Assembly (NCBI GenBank): GCA_903838675.1
Contig: CAILZI010000234.1
Coordinates: forward strand, 1 to 64,000
Origin: an uncultured Verrucomicrobiota bacterium
GTDB taxonomy: Bacteria; Verrucomicrobiota; Verrucomicrobiia; Verrucomicrobiales; Verrucomicrobiaceae
Length of the DNA: 64,000 nt
Reading direction: 5' to 3'
The notes under the pieces: generated by a model
The model's input: only the letters and a program-made list of their open reading frames with translations
What the model was told of the DNA's origin: nothing
Database searches by the model: none
Position numbers and translations under genes: made by a program
Shown here: piece after piece, positions 17,296-27,545 of the stretch
Position numbering within the stretch: position 1 is the stretch's first letter
How the letters are laid out: each line of letters begins with the position of its first letter

Positions 17296-18585
17296 ATGCC
17301 AGTATCTGCCGCTGAATCAATCTCCCGAATACGCGCCTCCTTCCCGGAGCAGGGCTTCTTTGCGGAGAAGGAATGGGTGCTTTCTCCAGAATCGTTCGCG
17401 TTGGATGCAACGACAGTGGCGCTGATCCGCAATCTAGGACCCGCATTGCGCGCGTTTCAGCGGGCCTGCAATCGGTTGTACTTTGATGCGACGTATCCTT
17501 GGGTGGCGAAGCTGCTGGATCAGGGCAAGCCTCTGCGGGTGACCGAACTGGGGCGGAATCCACGCTGGCATGAAGACCTGCCGCGTGTGCTGCGGCCGGA
17601 TTTGGTGCTGACGGAAACCGGGGTGAGCATCTCGGAGTTGGATTCTTTGCCAGGAGGCATCGGATTAACGGCATGGCTGAATGAGACGTATGCCGCTCTG
17701 GGACAAGATGTGATCGGCGGAGCTTCTGGGATGATTGAGGGGTTTGCCGCTTCATTTCCGAGCGAAGACATCCTCATCTCGCGTGAATCGGGTGATTACC
17801 TCCCGGAAATGAGCTGGCTGGCCGCTAGACTGGGCCGCCGTGTCCTGCGGCCATGGGAGGTGCAACCCTACGAACTCAACGGCGCTGCGATTTATCGCTT
17901 CTTTGAGTTGTTTGATCTCTCCAACGTGGAGAATGCTGATGTGATGATGCGCATGGCGGAGCGTGGAGAGCTGAGCTTCACCCCGCCAATCAAAGCCTTC
18001 CTCGAAGAGAAGCTGTGGCTCGCGCTTTTTTGGTCGCCCACATTGGCAGAGTTTTGGCAGTCGGCGCTCAGCGCAGAGCATCTGTGTCTTTTGCAGAAAT
18101 GCATCCCGATGGGCTGGGTGGTCGATCCGGTGCTGCTGCCACCCTTTGCGGTATGGCCGAAGCTCGACATTCAGAGCTGGCATGAGATGAAAACCTTCGG
18201 CGGCAAGCAGCGGCAGCTTGTGCTCAAGATCAGCGGCTTTTCCGAGCGTGGCTGGGGATCGCGCGGAGTCTTCATTGGCCACGATTTATCCCATGAACAG
18301 TGGGCTGTGGCGATTGACGAGGCGCAGGCGAGTTTTCCGACCAATCCGTTCGTGTTGCAGGAGTTTCATCGTGCCAAGGTGGTTACGCATCCGGCATGGG
18401 AAGATGACAAGCAGGCTACGAGGGCCATGCAGAGCCGGGTGCGGCTGTGTCCCTATTTTTTCGCCACATCGGACGAGGACAATGACCCGGCCCTCGGCGG
18501 GGTGCTGGCCACGGTCTGCCCGGCGGACAAAAAAATCCTCCACGGCATGCGGGATGCGATGATGCTGCCTTGCGTTGCGCGGTGA
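17296..18585 (+). CDS. Conserved protein of unknown function, possibly ATP-grasp-like
   Basis: A 429-aa soluble protein with no signal peptide or membrane segment. I do not recognise it firmly. Two stretches hint at the glutathionylspermidine-synthase/ATP-grasp superfamily: SELDSLPGGIGLTAWLNE near residue 113, resembling an acidic ligand-contact loop, and a C-terminal region with LVLKISGFSERGWGSRGV and FVLQEFHRAKVV, resembling the nucleotide-binding lid and final metal-ligand strand. It follows the alpha-2-macroglobulin by 33 bp and may be co-transcribed. Function remains open. Confidence 0.55.
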   Translation: MPVSAAESISRIRASFPEQGFFAEKEWVLSPESFALDATTVALIRNLGPALRAFQRACNRLYFDATYPWVAKLLDQGKPLRVTELGRNPRWHEDLPRVLRPDLVLTETGVSISELDSLPGGIGLTAWLNETYAALGQDVIGGASGMIEGFAASFPSEDILISRESGDYLPEMSWLAARLGRRVLRPWEVQPYELNGAAIYRFFELFDLSNVENADVMMRMAERGELSFTPPIKAFLEEKLWLALFWSPTLAEFWQSALSAEHLCLLQKCIPMGWVVDPVLLPPFAVWPKLDIQSWHEMKTFGGKQRQLVLKISGFSERGWGSRGVFIGHDLSHEQWAVAIDEAQASFPTNPFVLQEFHRAKVVTHPAWEDDKQATRAMQSRVRLCPYFFATSDEDNDPALGGVLATVCPADKKILHGMRDAMMLPCVAR

Positions 18586-18607
18586 TTTCCGCTCCATTAG
18601 CGGCACC

Positions 18608-19474
18608 ATGAAGCTCATTCCAGCCCTTCTGTTCGTCTCTTCCTCACTGTTTGCCGCTGAACCTATAGTGGTAAAACTCTGGCCCGGCGGCGCGCCGGAA
18701 AAACCCGGAGTGAAAATCGAGGCCGAGAAGGAAATTCCTAAAAAGTCGCCGACTGATGTGGTTCGCATCACGAATGTGACCGACCCCATGATCACGGTAT
18801 TTAAACCGGAGAAACCGAATGGCACGGCGGTGTTGGTCTGTCCTGGCGGTGGTTACGGCATCCTGGCCTATGAGCATGAAGGCTCGCAGGTGTGTGATTT
18901 CCTTGTACAACATGGCGTGACGGGCATCCTGCTCAAATACCGCGTGCCGAAGCGTGACCCGAAGGATCCTGGCCGCGAGGCGTTGCAGGACGCGCAACGT
19001 GCGATGGGGCTGATCCGCCATCACGCCGCAGAGTGGGACCTCAAGCCAGATCGCATCGGCATTCTCGGCTTCTCCGCTGGCGGTCATCTGACGGTGATGA
19101 CGGCGCTGCATGCGAACGAGCGGACTTACACGACCGATCCTGCCCTGGATGTGGAGGATGCGACCCCGAATTTCGCCATTCCGGTTTACCCAGCCTATCT
19201 CGTCAGCAAAGAGGACATCACTCACCTGCTGCCTGGTTATGAAGTCACGGCCAAATCGCCCCCCATGTGTCTGGTGCATGCCAATGATGACGGCTGGCCG
19301 GCCAGTGCGAGCGCATTGCTCTATCTTGAGTACAAAAAGCTCAACATCCCCTGCGAATTGCACATTTATGCCAAAGGCGGTCACGGATTCGGCATGCGCA
19401 AAAGCGGCGGACCGGTGAACGACTGGCCGAACCGCGTGGCAGAGTGGATGAAGTCGATGGGATACATCCCTTGA
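18608..19474 (+). CDS. Exported alpha/beta hydrolase, acetyl-xylan-esterase/BD-FAE-like
   Basis: A 288-aa protein from the ATG at 18608 with a signal peptide (cleavage near LFAAEP). The oxyanion segment CPGGGYGILAYEHEG is followed by the nucleophile elbow GFSAGGHL (Ser near residue 163), an acidic NDDGW site and the catalytic His in GGHGFG. This arrangement is characteristic of sugar-polymer deacetylating esterases common in Verrucomicrobiota and Planctomycetota. The protein probably acts in the periplasm or outside the cell. It starts 22 bp after the preceding gene on the same strand. The substrate is inferred from the family only. Confidence 0.82.
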   Translation: MKLIPALLFVSSSLFAAEPIVVKLWPGGAPEKPGVKIEAEKEIPKKSPTDVVRITNVTDPMITVFKPEKPNGTAVLVCPGGGYGILAYEHEGSQVCDFLVQHGVTGILLKYRVPKRDPKDPGREALQDAQRAMGLIRHHAAEWDLKPDRIGILGFSAGGHLTVMTALHANERTYTTDPALDVEDATPNFAIPVYPAYLVSKEDITHLLPGYEVTAKSPPMCLVHANDDGWPASASALLYLEYKKLNIPCELHIYAKGGHGFGMRKSGGPVNDWPNRVAEWMKSMGYIP

Positions 19475-19532
19475 TCGTGCATCTCTGCGGTGGCTTGTGC
19501 TTCACGCTGGGTTATGGTGAGGATGTGCCTGC

Positions 19533-22500
19533 ATGAAGACACGTAAGACCCGAACTACTGCGCCGCCAGCTGCGCTGCATGTGCTATTGAACTCAGATCC
19601 CTACCGCACGGTGGTGGAGGATCTGACGGAGACGATCTGCCGCTTTCTCCCAGACGGCACCTTCACCTATGTGAATGAAGTTTTTTGCCGTTTCTTTGCC
19701 ATGACGCGAGAAGAGCTGATTGGCCGGACATGGCAGCCCTTTGTGGTGGAGGCCGACTTACTGCTGATTGAATCCAGACTAAGGATGCTCACGCCGGAGA
19801 ACCCGGTGGTTGTGATCGAAAACCGGGTGTACGATTGCACAGGACAGGAGCGCTGGATGCAGTTCGTCAATCGTGGCTTCTATGATGCGAATGGGGAATT
19901 ATTGGAGATGCAGTCCGTGGGCCGCGACATCACGGAGCGTGTGCAGGTGGAACAGCGGCTGCAGGAGGGGGAACAACGCTGGAAGTTTGCTCTTGAGAGT
20001 TCGGGCTTTGGCGTTTGGGACTGGGATATCAAGCGTGACACGATCTTCCGTTCCAGCCAGTTTAAGTTGATGCTTGGGTATGGCGCCGATGAGCCAGTTG
20101 ATGGCGCAGAGCTTGGCTGGCAGACACTTGTGCATCCAGAGGATCTGCCGGGAACCGAACAGGCGGTGATTGATCATTTGATGCAGCGTGCTGACGGCTT
20201 TGCCCGGGAGTTTCGCATGCGTTGCAAGGACGGCTCATGGAAATGGGTGAAGGGTCGCGGCAAAGTCATTCGTCGTGATGACGAGCAACGCGCCATGCGC
20301 ATGACGGGTACGCTGGAAGACATTTCCCGGCGCAAGGCTGCCGAGGAACGCGAAGCTCACAATCTGCAGTTGATCGTCGATGGGGCGCCATGCGCAGCTG
20401 TGCTGGAGGCCATTGTGCGAAGTGTGGAAGCGGGGCACCCAGGCATGCGCTGCAGTGTGATGCTGGCTGATGAAACCGGCACACGGCTGCGTATGCAGGC
20501 GGCTCCCAGTCTGCCCGATTATGTGAGAAAGGCGCTGGATGGAATGCCCATTTCGGCTGACCTCGGCATATGCGGTGTGGCCACATTCAGCGGCAAGCGG
20601 GTGATTTGTGCTGATGTCCTGGCTGATCCACGTCTGGAGACATTTCACAAGCTGGCTGAGAAGGCCAGACTGCTCGCCTGCTGGTCGGAGCCGGTGATAA
20701 GCGGTGCCGGGCAGGTGCTGGGCGCCTTTGCCTGTTACAGGCGGGAGATTCATACTCCGGAACAGAGAGAGATTCATGCGATCACCGCCGCCGCACGTCT
20801 GACCGCACTGACCATCGAACGTGAAGAACGCAAGCTGGCGCTGCAGGTCAGCGAGGAGAGATATGCGCGTGCCATGCGAGCCACTTCCGACGGCCTGTGG
20901 GAGTGGAATATTGTCACCGGTGAAACTTATCTCTCTCCACGCTGGAAGCAGATGCTGGGATTTGCAGAGGTCGATCAACTTGGCAAAGATCAGGAGTCGT
21001 TTATGTCCCGGCTGCACCCGGAGGACTGGCCGAGGGTTCAAGCGGCACGAAAGGCGCATTTTGAGCAACGAGTGCCCTATCAGGTGGAACTGCGTTTGTG
21101 CACCAAAAATGGGGAGTATCATTGGTTTCTCACCCGGGGAGAAGCCGATTGGAATGAGCAGGGAGAGGCGGTGCGCATGACCGGTACCATCTCGGACATC
21201 TCAGACCGCAAGCTGGCGGAGCAGGCGCTGCTGGCGAGCGAGAAGCGGTTTCGCGCGGTGTTTGAGCAGGCTGCGGTCGGGGTGGCTGAGGTGGAAACCG
21301 CCACAGGACGTTTTCTCAGTGTGAACCAGCGCATCTGCGAGATCAATCAGCGCTCACGCAATGAGATGCTGGGGATGACCTTTAAAGGAGTGACTTCTCC
21401 GGAGGATTTGCCAAGATCCTTGCAGCGTATCCAGGAATTGAAGTCAGGAAAGATCCGCAGCTACAACTTGGAAAAACGAAATGTTCTTCCAGATGGTACT
21501 TTGAAATGGGTGAACCTGACGGTTTCTCCAATGTGGCTTCCCGGTGAGCCGCCTTTGCGCCATGTTGCTGTCGTCGAAGATATCACAGAGCGAAAGCGGG
21601 TGGAGCAGGAACTCCAGGAAAGTGAGCAGCGGTTTCGTGCCATTTTTGAACAGGCAGCAGTGGGTGTGGCAGTGATCGATACGCCCACCGGACACTATCT
21701 CAGCGTTAACCACCGGATGTGCGAAATCAACCGGCGCAGCCGTGAGGAAATGCTGCAGCTGACCTTCATGGACGTGACCTATCCGGACGATCTTCAGGAT
21801 GATCTGAATCAGATGGAAGAGCTGAAAGCAGGGAGAATCTCCAGTTTCAACATGGAGAAACGCAACTTGGCCCCGAATGGGGAACTGACCTGGATCAATC
21901 TGACAGTTTCGCCGATGTGGCGGCCTGGCGAACCGCCACTGCGTCACATTGCAGTGGTGGAGGACATTACGGAACGCAAACAGGCGGAACTCAACTACCG
22001 TCGTGAACTGGCCTACAACCAGGCGCTGGTAGGTCACACATCCGCATTTATCGTGGTGCTGGACCTGGCAGGACGTTTCGTTCACGCCAATGCGTCTTTC
22101 AGCGAGACCATGGGTTACAGCAAGAAGCAGGTGATTGGCAAAACACCCTGGGAGATTGGGCTCATGGATGCAGCGGAGACGGCGCTTTCAAAGGAACGCT
22201 TCGCGCGTCTGCTGCGCGGGAAAAAAAATCCACCAGCCGATTCACGGCTCCGGACGAAGAATGGAGAGTGGCGGAGCGTCGAACTGCGCAGCACAGTCAC
22301 TTGCAAACCAGATGGCAGCCTGGATCGCATCGTGGTCACGGGAACGGACATGACTGAACGCAATCGTCTGCAGCAGGAGGTGCTGCGTGTGGTGGAGCAG
22401 GAGCAGGCGCGCGTGGGGCATGACCTCCATGATGGTGTGGGCCAGACCATGACCGGCATTGTCTCGTTGCTGGAGGCATTGGAAGCAGATCTGGATGGCG

Positions 22501-23012
22501 AGACCCGGCAGCAGGCGCAACGCATTCATGAACTGCTGCGCCAGTCCGTCTCCGAAGTGCGCCGCATGTCACATGGTCTTTCCCCCACCAGCGTGAAGTA
22601 CCGCGGTCTCGTCGGCGCGTTGCAACTGCTGGCCGAAACTGTGCGCACCAACTTCCGCACGCCCTGCGAGTGCGAGGTGGACGCCGGCATCTCGATTCAA
22701 AACAATGATATTGAGGCTCATCTTTTCCGCATTGCGCAGGAGGCGGTCAACAATGCCCTGAGGCACGGCAAACCATCGAAAGTGAAGATGTCACTGCAGC
22801 ATGTGAGCCAGACAGAGTGCGAGCTGCGAATCGAAGACGATGGTGCCGGGTTGAAAAAAAGCAAAAGCGGTCAGCATAATGGCATCGGCGTGAGGGTGAT
22901 GGATTACCGTGCCAACCTCATCGGTGCACGGCTCACGATCAAAACCAAACCCCGCAAAGGAGTCATTGTAACCTGCCGCTTTCCATACCATCCGGGCAAG
23001 AAAAAGCGCTGA
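19533..23012 (+). CDS. Multi-PAS/GAF hybrid sensor histidine kinase (NarL-type HisKA_3)
   Basis: A 1159-aa soluble kinase with no membrane segments. Approximate domain order: PAS (25-135), PAS_3 (150-270), GAF (275-425), PAS_3 (435-555), PAS (571-690), PAS (698-818), PAS (830-945), HisKA_3 (955-1020) and HATPase (1060-1155). The phosphoacceptor is probably H963 in the GHDLHDG box, and the ATP lid has NALRHG and DDGAG motifs. PAS domains at 571 and 698 are near copies with a 127-residue period. HisKA_3 kinases partner with LuxR/NarL-type response regulators, but none is encoded nearby, so this is an orphan kinase. The cytosolic location suggests sensing of redox state, gas or small ligands; the ligand is unknown. 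Confidence 0.9.
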   Translation: MKTRKTRTTAPPAALHVLLNSDPYRTVVEDLTETICRFLPDGTFTYVNEVFCRFFAMTREELIGRTWQPFVVEADLLLIESRLRMLTPENPVVVIENRVYDCTGQERWMQFVNRGFYDANGELLEMQSVGRDITERVQVEQRLQEGEQRWKFALESSGFGVWDWDIKRDTIFRSSQFKLMLGYGADEPVDGAELGWQTLVHPEDLPGTEQAVIDHLMQRADGFAREFRMRCKDGSWKWVKGRGKVIRRDDEQRAMRMTGTLEDISRRKAAEEREAHNLQLIVDGAPCAAVLEAIVRSVEAGHPGMRCSVMLADETGTRLRMQAAPSLPDYVRKALDGMPISADLGICGVATFSGKRVICADVLADPRLETFHKLAEKARLLACWSEPVISGAGQVLGAFACYRREIHTPEQREIHAITAAARLTALTIEREERKLALQVSEERYARAMRATSDGLWEWNIVTGETYLSPRWKQMLGFAEVDQLGKDQESFMSRLHPEDWPRVQAARKAHFEQRVPYQVELRLCTKNGEYHWFLTRGEADWNEQGEAVRMTGTISDISDRKLAEQALLASEKRFRAVFEQAAVGVAEVETATGRFLSVNQRICEINQRSRNEMLGMTFKGVTSPEDLPRSLQRIQELKSGKIRSYNLEKRNVLPDGTLKWVNLTVSPMWLPGEPPLRHVAVVEDITERKRVEQELQESEQRFRAIFEQAAVGVAVIDTPTGHYLSVNHRMCEINRRSREEMLQLTFMDVTYPDDLQDDLNQMEELKAGRISSFNMEKRNLAPNGELTWINLTVSPMWRPGEPPLRHIAVVEDITERKQAELNYRRELAYNQALVGHTSAFIVVLDLAGRFVHANASFSETMGYSKKQVIGKTPWEIGLMDAAETALSKERFARLLRGKKNPPADSRLRTKNGEWRSVELRSTVTCKPDGSLDRIVVTGTDMTERNRLQQEVLRVVEQEQARVGHDLHDGVGQTMTGIVSLLEALEADLDGETRQQAQRIHELLRQSVSEVRRMSHGLSPTSVKYRGLVGALQLLAETVRTNFRTPCECEVDAGISIQNNDIEAHLFRIAQEAVNNALRHGKPSKVKMSLQHVSQTECELRIEDDGAGLKKSKSGQHNGIGVRVMDYRANLIGARLTIKTKPRKGVIVTCRFPYHPGKKKR

Positions 23013-23153
23013 CACTTATTTGCGAGAGATGGGTTCATTCATGTCAGGGGCGCACAAAGTTGTTTTCCAAAAAGCAGCCGTTTTTGAAGTCGGAAGTAGT
23101 GCAGAACTACATGCTGTAATGACAGGATGAACAGGGCGAAGCTGTAAGACAAA

Positions 23154-23185
23154 ACAGGCGCGCAGTTTCAAAGCCGCGCGCCTGT
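23154..23185. terminator. Bidirectional-type terminator between convergent genes
   Basis: A perfect 10-bp stem ACAGGCGCGC (23154-23163) paired with 23176-23185 around a 12-nt loop. It lies between the histidine kinase stop (23012) and the hydrolase stop (23215). T-rich flanks exist on both strands (TTTCTT to the right, TTTTG on the minus strand). The rest of the 23013-23214 gap shows no gene. Confidence 0.65.
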
Positions 23186-23214
23186 TTCTTGATTCGAGTT
23201 GGAACCTGACTGGT

Positions 23215-24018
23215 TTAATGCTGCAAAAGCCACTCGGTCGTGCGTGGATTGAAGTCGCCCATTTGTTCCCAGTGGAAGGCATGGCCGGCGTTGTCGTAGA
23301 GGTGTAGATCAGCTCCAGGAATGGCTGCGGCCACTTCTTTGCCCATCCACTGAGGGGTGAAGGTGTCGTCTTTGCCACCGATGACGAGCGTGGGGCACTT
23401 CACGTTTTTGAGTTCGTTGAGGGTGTTGTGTGTCATTGCGGCGGCACTTTGCGCTTCGGTGGCGTGCAGGGGCTGGGGCGCAGGATTAGTGGCGGCGTCT
23501 TTGAGGCCCTGCTGCATGTTGTTCCAGCAGTCGTCATTGTCGAACCAGGGCTTGGTGAAAATGAGCATCTGAATCCACTGCATGAAATCTTCAGGCCGCA
23601 TGTTCGCCTTTGCCTTCATGAGGTGCTGCCAGGTGTAGAGACCGAACCGGTCCTGTCTTGCCCAGGTGCACATGAGGATCATGCTTTTCACTTTCTCGGG
23701 ATGACGCAGGGCAAGTTGCTGGGCAATGACGGAGCCAAGAGAGCAGCCGACGACGCGGGCCTGCTTGATGCCGAGCTTGTCCATGAGGCCAGCGTAGTCA
23801 TCAGCCATCATGGCAGTGGTATAGGGGCCGGCGGGCTTGTCGGTTTCGCCCACACCACGGTTGTCACCGAGGATGCAGCGGAAGTGCTTTTCCCAGGCCT
23901 GGGCATGTGCGTCCCACACGCCGCCAGGGGCGGTGACTCCCATGATGCAAACCAGCGGTTCGCCGCTGCCGCGCTCTTGGTAAAACATTTTGATTCCGTT
24001 GGTTTCGACGTGGGGCAT
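23215..24018 (-). CDS. Alpha/beta hydrolase
   Basis: A 267-aa protein from the ATG at 24016-24018. The core shows the oxyanion loop around MGVTAPGGVW, the DNRGVGETDKP loop typical of haloalkane-dehalogenase/lactonase-like hydrolases, the nucleophile elbow GCSLGS, an acidic GGKDDTFTP site and a terminal catalytic His in NAGHAF. There is no signal peptide. Such proteins hydrolyse esters, lactones or C-C bonds; the substrate is not predictable. It is divergent from the HlyD-like gene across a 129-bp promoter region and ends before a strong hairpin. Confidence 0.85.
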   Translation of the reverse strand: MPHVETNGIKMFYQERGSGEPLVCIMGVTAPGGVWDAHAQAWEKHFRCILGDNRGVGETDKPAGPYTTAMMADDYAGLMDKLGIKQARVVGCSLGSVIAQQLALRHPEKVKSMILMCTWARQDRFGLYTWQHLMKAKANMRPEDFMQWIQMLIFTKPWFDNDDCWNNMQQGLKDAATNPAPQPLHATEAQSAAAMTHNTLNELKNVKCPTLVIGGKDDTFTPQWMGKEVAAAIPGADLHLYDNAGHAFHWEQMGDFNPRTTEWLLQH

Positions 24019-24147
24019 AAAAGTGAGGTTGTCGGGTGTGTGGTTCTCTGTTCGCGGTTCAGGCCGCGGACGGCAAATTGTGAACAGAGATTGGTGAAAG
24101 CAACAAGCAAAAATTGCCTGTCGCCGACCGAACTTGGCGCATAGTGG

Positions 24148-25452
24148 ATGCACTCCATGCCTGAAGCCCCAATCGCAACAACGCAATCTACCGTTCCGCC
24201 CTGGGAAGCGAAGGTTCCGATCACGCGACGCAGTCTGGCGCGCAAGATAGTGTTCTGGTCGGTGGTGGGCGCACTGGTTGTGGTGATGTTCTATGCCTTG
24301 CAACCACGGGCGGTGGAAGTCGAGACTGGGGTGGTGCATCAGGGGCCGTTGACCGTTTATGTCACAGAGGAAGGCAAGACGCGCATCCGCAACCGCCATA
24401 TTGTCGCCGCACCAGTGGCTGGCAGCATGCAGCGCGTGATCTTAAAGCCAGGTGATTCGGTGAAGGCTGGTGAGACGGTGAAGGCTGGTGAGACGGTGCT
24501 CACCCGAATTGAGCCGACGCTGTCGCCGCTGCTGGATGCACGGGCGCGCTCTCAGGCGCAGGCACGTGTGGATGCAGCAATTGCAACCCGCAGCCGGGCC
24601 AACGAAGCCATTGAGATGTCACGTACTGGGTTGAAGTATGCGCAGGCCAGCTGGGATCGCATCAAAAACAACACGGACAAAGGCACCATCAGCGACACTG
24701 ACCGTGATACGTTTGAGCGTGAGGCTGATATGAAGGCACGAGAAGTCCGTTCGGCGGAATTTGCCCTCCAAGTGGCCAATTATGAACTGGAACAGGCCAA
24801 GGCGGCGCTGCAGCAGATCGACCAACCAAGCACGAGTGGTGGTTCCTTCATCGAAGTTCTCGCTCCGGTCAGCGGCGTTGTACTGAAAGTACAGCAGGAG
24901 AGTGCGACGATTGTGACGCCAGGGACAGCTATTTTGGAGATCGGTGATCCCACGGATTTGGAGATTGAGGCGGAAATACTTTCGCGCGATGCGGTTACGA
25001 TCAAACCAGGGGCTCTTGTCACAGTGGAGCAGTGGGGGGGGGATGCCCCGGCAAAAGCCCGTGTGCGACGCGTGGAACCTGCGGCTTTCACCAAGGTTTC
25101 CGCACTGGGCGTCGAAGAGCAGCGCGTGATTGTGCTGAGTGAATTCACTGAGCAGACACCGGAGTTAAAAGCGCTGGGAGACCGTTACCGAGTGGAAGTC
25201 CGAGTAGCGGTGTGGCACAGCGATGACGCATTACTGGTTCCAGCAGGGGCGCTGTTTCGTGAAGGCAGCGAGTGGAAGACGTTTCTGTTTTCTGGTGGCA
25301 GCGCCAAGGCTGTTTTAGTAAAGGCTGGCCACACCGACGGCAAATTCACGCAGGTACTGGAAGGCCTCAACAAGGGAGATGAAGTGCTGATGCATCCGCC
25401 GGATACAGTGCGGGATGGTACGAGTGTGGTGAAGCGCGCAGAGGTGAAATAA
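24148..25452 (+). CDS. HlyD/RND-type periplasmic adaptor (membrane fusion protein)
   Basis: A 434-aa protein with one N-terminal membrane helix (about 33-52), a split biotinyl-lipoyl domain (VAAPVAGSMQRVILKPGDSV and VLAPVSGVVLKVQQES), a long alpha-helical coiled-coil hairpin (about 130-220) and a beta-barrel plus membrane-proximal domain. It should link an inner-membrane exporter to an outer-membrane channel. No exporter or TolC-like gene is adjacent, so it is an orphan adaptor. Two unstable-looking sequences lie inside it: a tandem 18-bp repeat coding VKAGET twice, and a run of nine G at 25034-25042. A second ATG at 24157 is an alternative start. Confidence 0.85.
   Translation: MHSMPEAPIATTQSTVPPWEAKVPITRRSLARKIVFWSVVGALVVVMFYALQPRAVEVETGVVHQGPLTVYVTEEGKTRIRNRHIVAAPVAGSMQRVILKPGDSVKAGETVKAGETVLTRIEPTLSPLLDARARSQAQARVDAAIATRSRANEAIEMSRTGLKYAQASWDRIKNNTDKGTISDTDRDTFEREADMKAREVRSAEFALQVANYELEQAKAALQQIDQPSTSGGSFIEVLAPVSGVVLKVQQESATIVTPGTAILEIGDPTDLEIEAEILSRDAVTIKPGALVTVEQWGGDAPAKARVRRVEPAAFTKVSALGVEEQRVIVLSEFTEQTPELKALGDRYRVEVRVAVWHSDDALLVPAGALFREGSEWKTFLFSGGSAKAVLVKAGHTDGKFTQVLEGLNKGDEVLMHPPDTVRDGTSVVKRAEVK
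24459..24498 (+). repeat. Tandem 18-bp repeat inside the HlyD-like gene
   Basis: Two perfect copies of an 18-bp unit (24459-24476 and 24477-24494) plus four further bases. The unit encodes VKAGET within the first half of the lipoyl domain. The length is a multiple of three, so gain or loss of a copy keeps the frame. Confidence 0.9.
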
Positions 25453-25478
25453 AAAAGGCGGCCCCTAACGAGGCCGCC
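25451..25478 (-). terminator. Intrinsic terminator of the Gfo/Idh gene
   Basis: A 7-bp GGCGGCC/GGCCGCC stem (25457-25463 and 25472-25478) with an 8-nt loop. On the minus strand it is followed by six T that overlap the stop codon of the convergent HlyD-like gene. It lies 26 bp after the stop at 25504. Confidence 0.82.
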
Positions 25479-25503
25479 AGTGAAGGAACAGACGGATGCG
25501 TTC

Positions 25504-26853
<1,350 letters not shown>

Positions 26854-26942
26854 GGTTGGTGTTGGGTAGGGTTTGAGGGTGGAACAGTACTGTCCGTTTG
26901 CCAAGTCTCTTGCACTCGGGGTTGGCGTGGGTATTCGGCAGG

Positions 26943-27545
26943 ATGGAATTCTCAAAACAGCGTCTTGGACAGTTGATCATCGTTTCTGGGCCGTCGGGCA
27001 CCGGCAAGACGACGCTGGCACGGAAGGTGTGTGACCGCGGCGAAGCGGTCTTTTCCGTCTCCTGCACGACGCGGGCGCCGAGGGCGGGCGAGGTGGACGG
27101 AAAGGACTATAATTTCCTGACCGAAGAGGATTTTCTGGCGCGGGTGGAGCGTGGCGAGCTGTTTGAGTACGCCCGTGTACACGGGCGTCTCTACGGCACG
27201 CTGAAGAGCTACGTGTATGAGAATCTCAAACGTGGAGTGGATGTGATCATGGACATCGACGTCCAGGGAGCGAAGCAGGTGCGTGCGAGCGCGGACGAAC
27301 TGGTGAAGCGCTGCCTGCTGGAGATTTTCGTAATGCCACCGAGTTTGGAGGAATTGCGCAATCGCCTTTCAGGCCGTGCGACGGAGGATGCCGCTGCCTT
27401 TGAATTGCGCATGCAGAACGCGGCGGCAGAGATGGAGCACTGGCACAAGTATGGCTATGTGCTCGTCAGCGGCGCGCGGGAGGACGATGCACGGCGGTTT
27501 GACGCCATTCTCGAGTCGGGGCGGATGAGGACAAGTCTGTGGTGA
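26943..27545 (+). CDS. gmk: Guanylate kinase
   Basis: A 200-aa enzyme that phosphorylates GMP to GDP. The P-loop GPSGTGKT is near residue 13. The GMP-binding segments TTRAPRAGEVDGKDYNF and ELFEYARVHGRLYGT follow, then DIDVQGAKQVR. The length is typical. The start is the ATG at 26943, which puts the P-loop strand at the N-terminus; upstream codons in frame lack an ATG of similar quality. It ends one base before the convergent nitrilase gene stop. Confidence 0.95.
   Translation: MEFSKQRLGQLIIVSGPSGTGKTTLARKVCDRGEAVFSVSCTTRAPRAGEVDGKDYNFLTEEDFLARVERGELFEYARVHGRLYGTLKSYVYENLKRGVDVIMDIDVQGAKQVRASADELVKRCLLEIFVMPPSLEELRNRLSGRATEDAAAFELRMQNAAAEMEHWHKYGYVLVSGAREDDARRFDAILESGRMRTSLW

Noticed and set aside
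23013-23214. A small gene between the histidine kinase and the convergent hydrolase
   Set aside because: Open frames there overlap the terminator hairpin at 23154-23185 and lack plausible starts.
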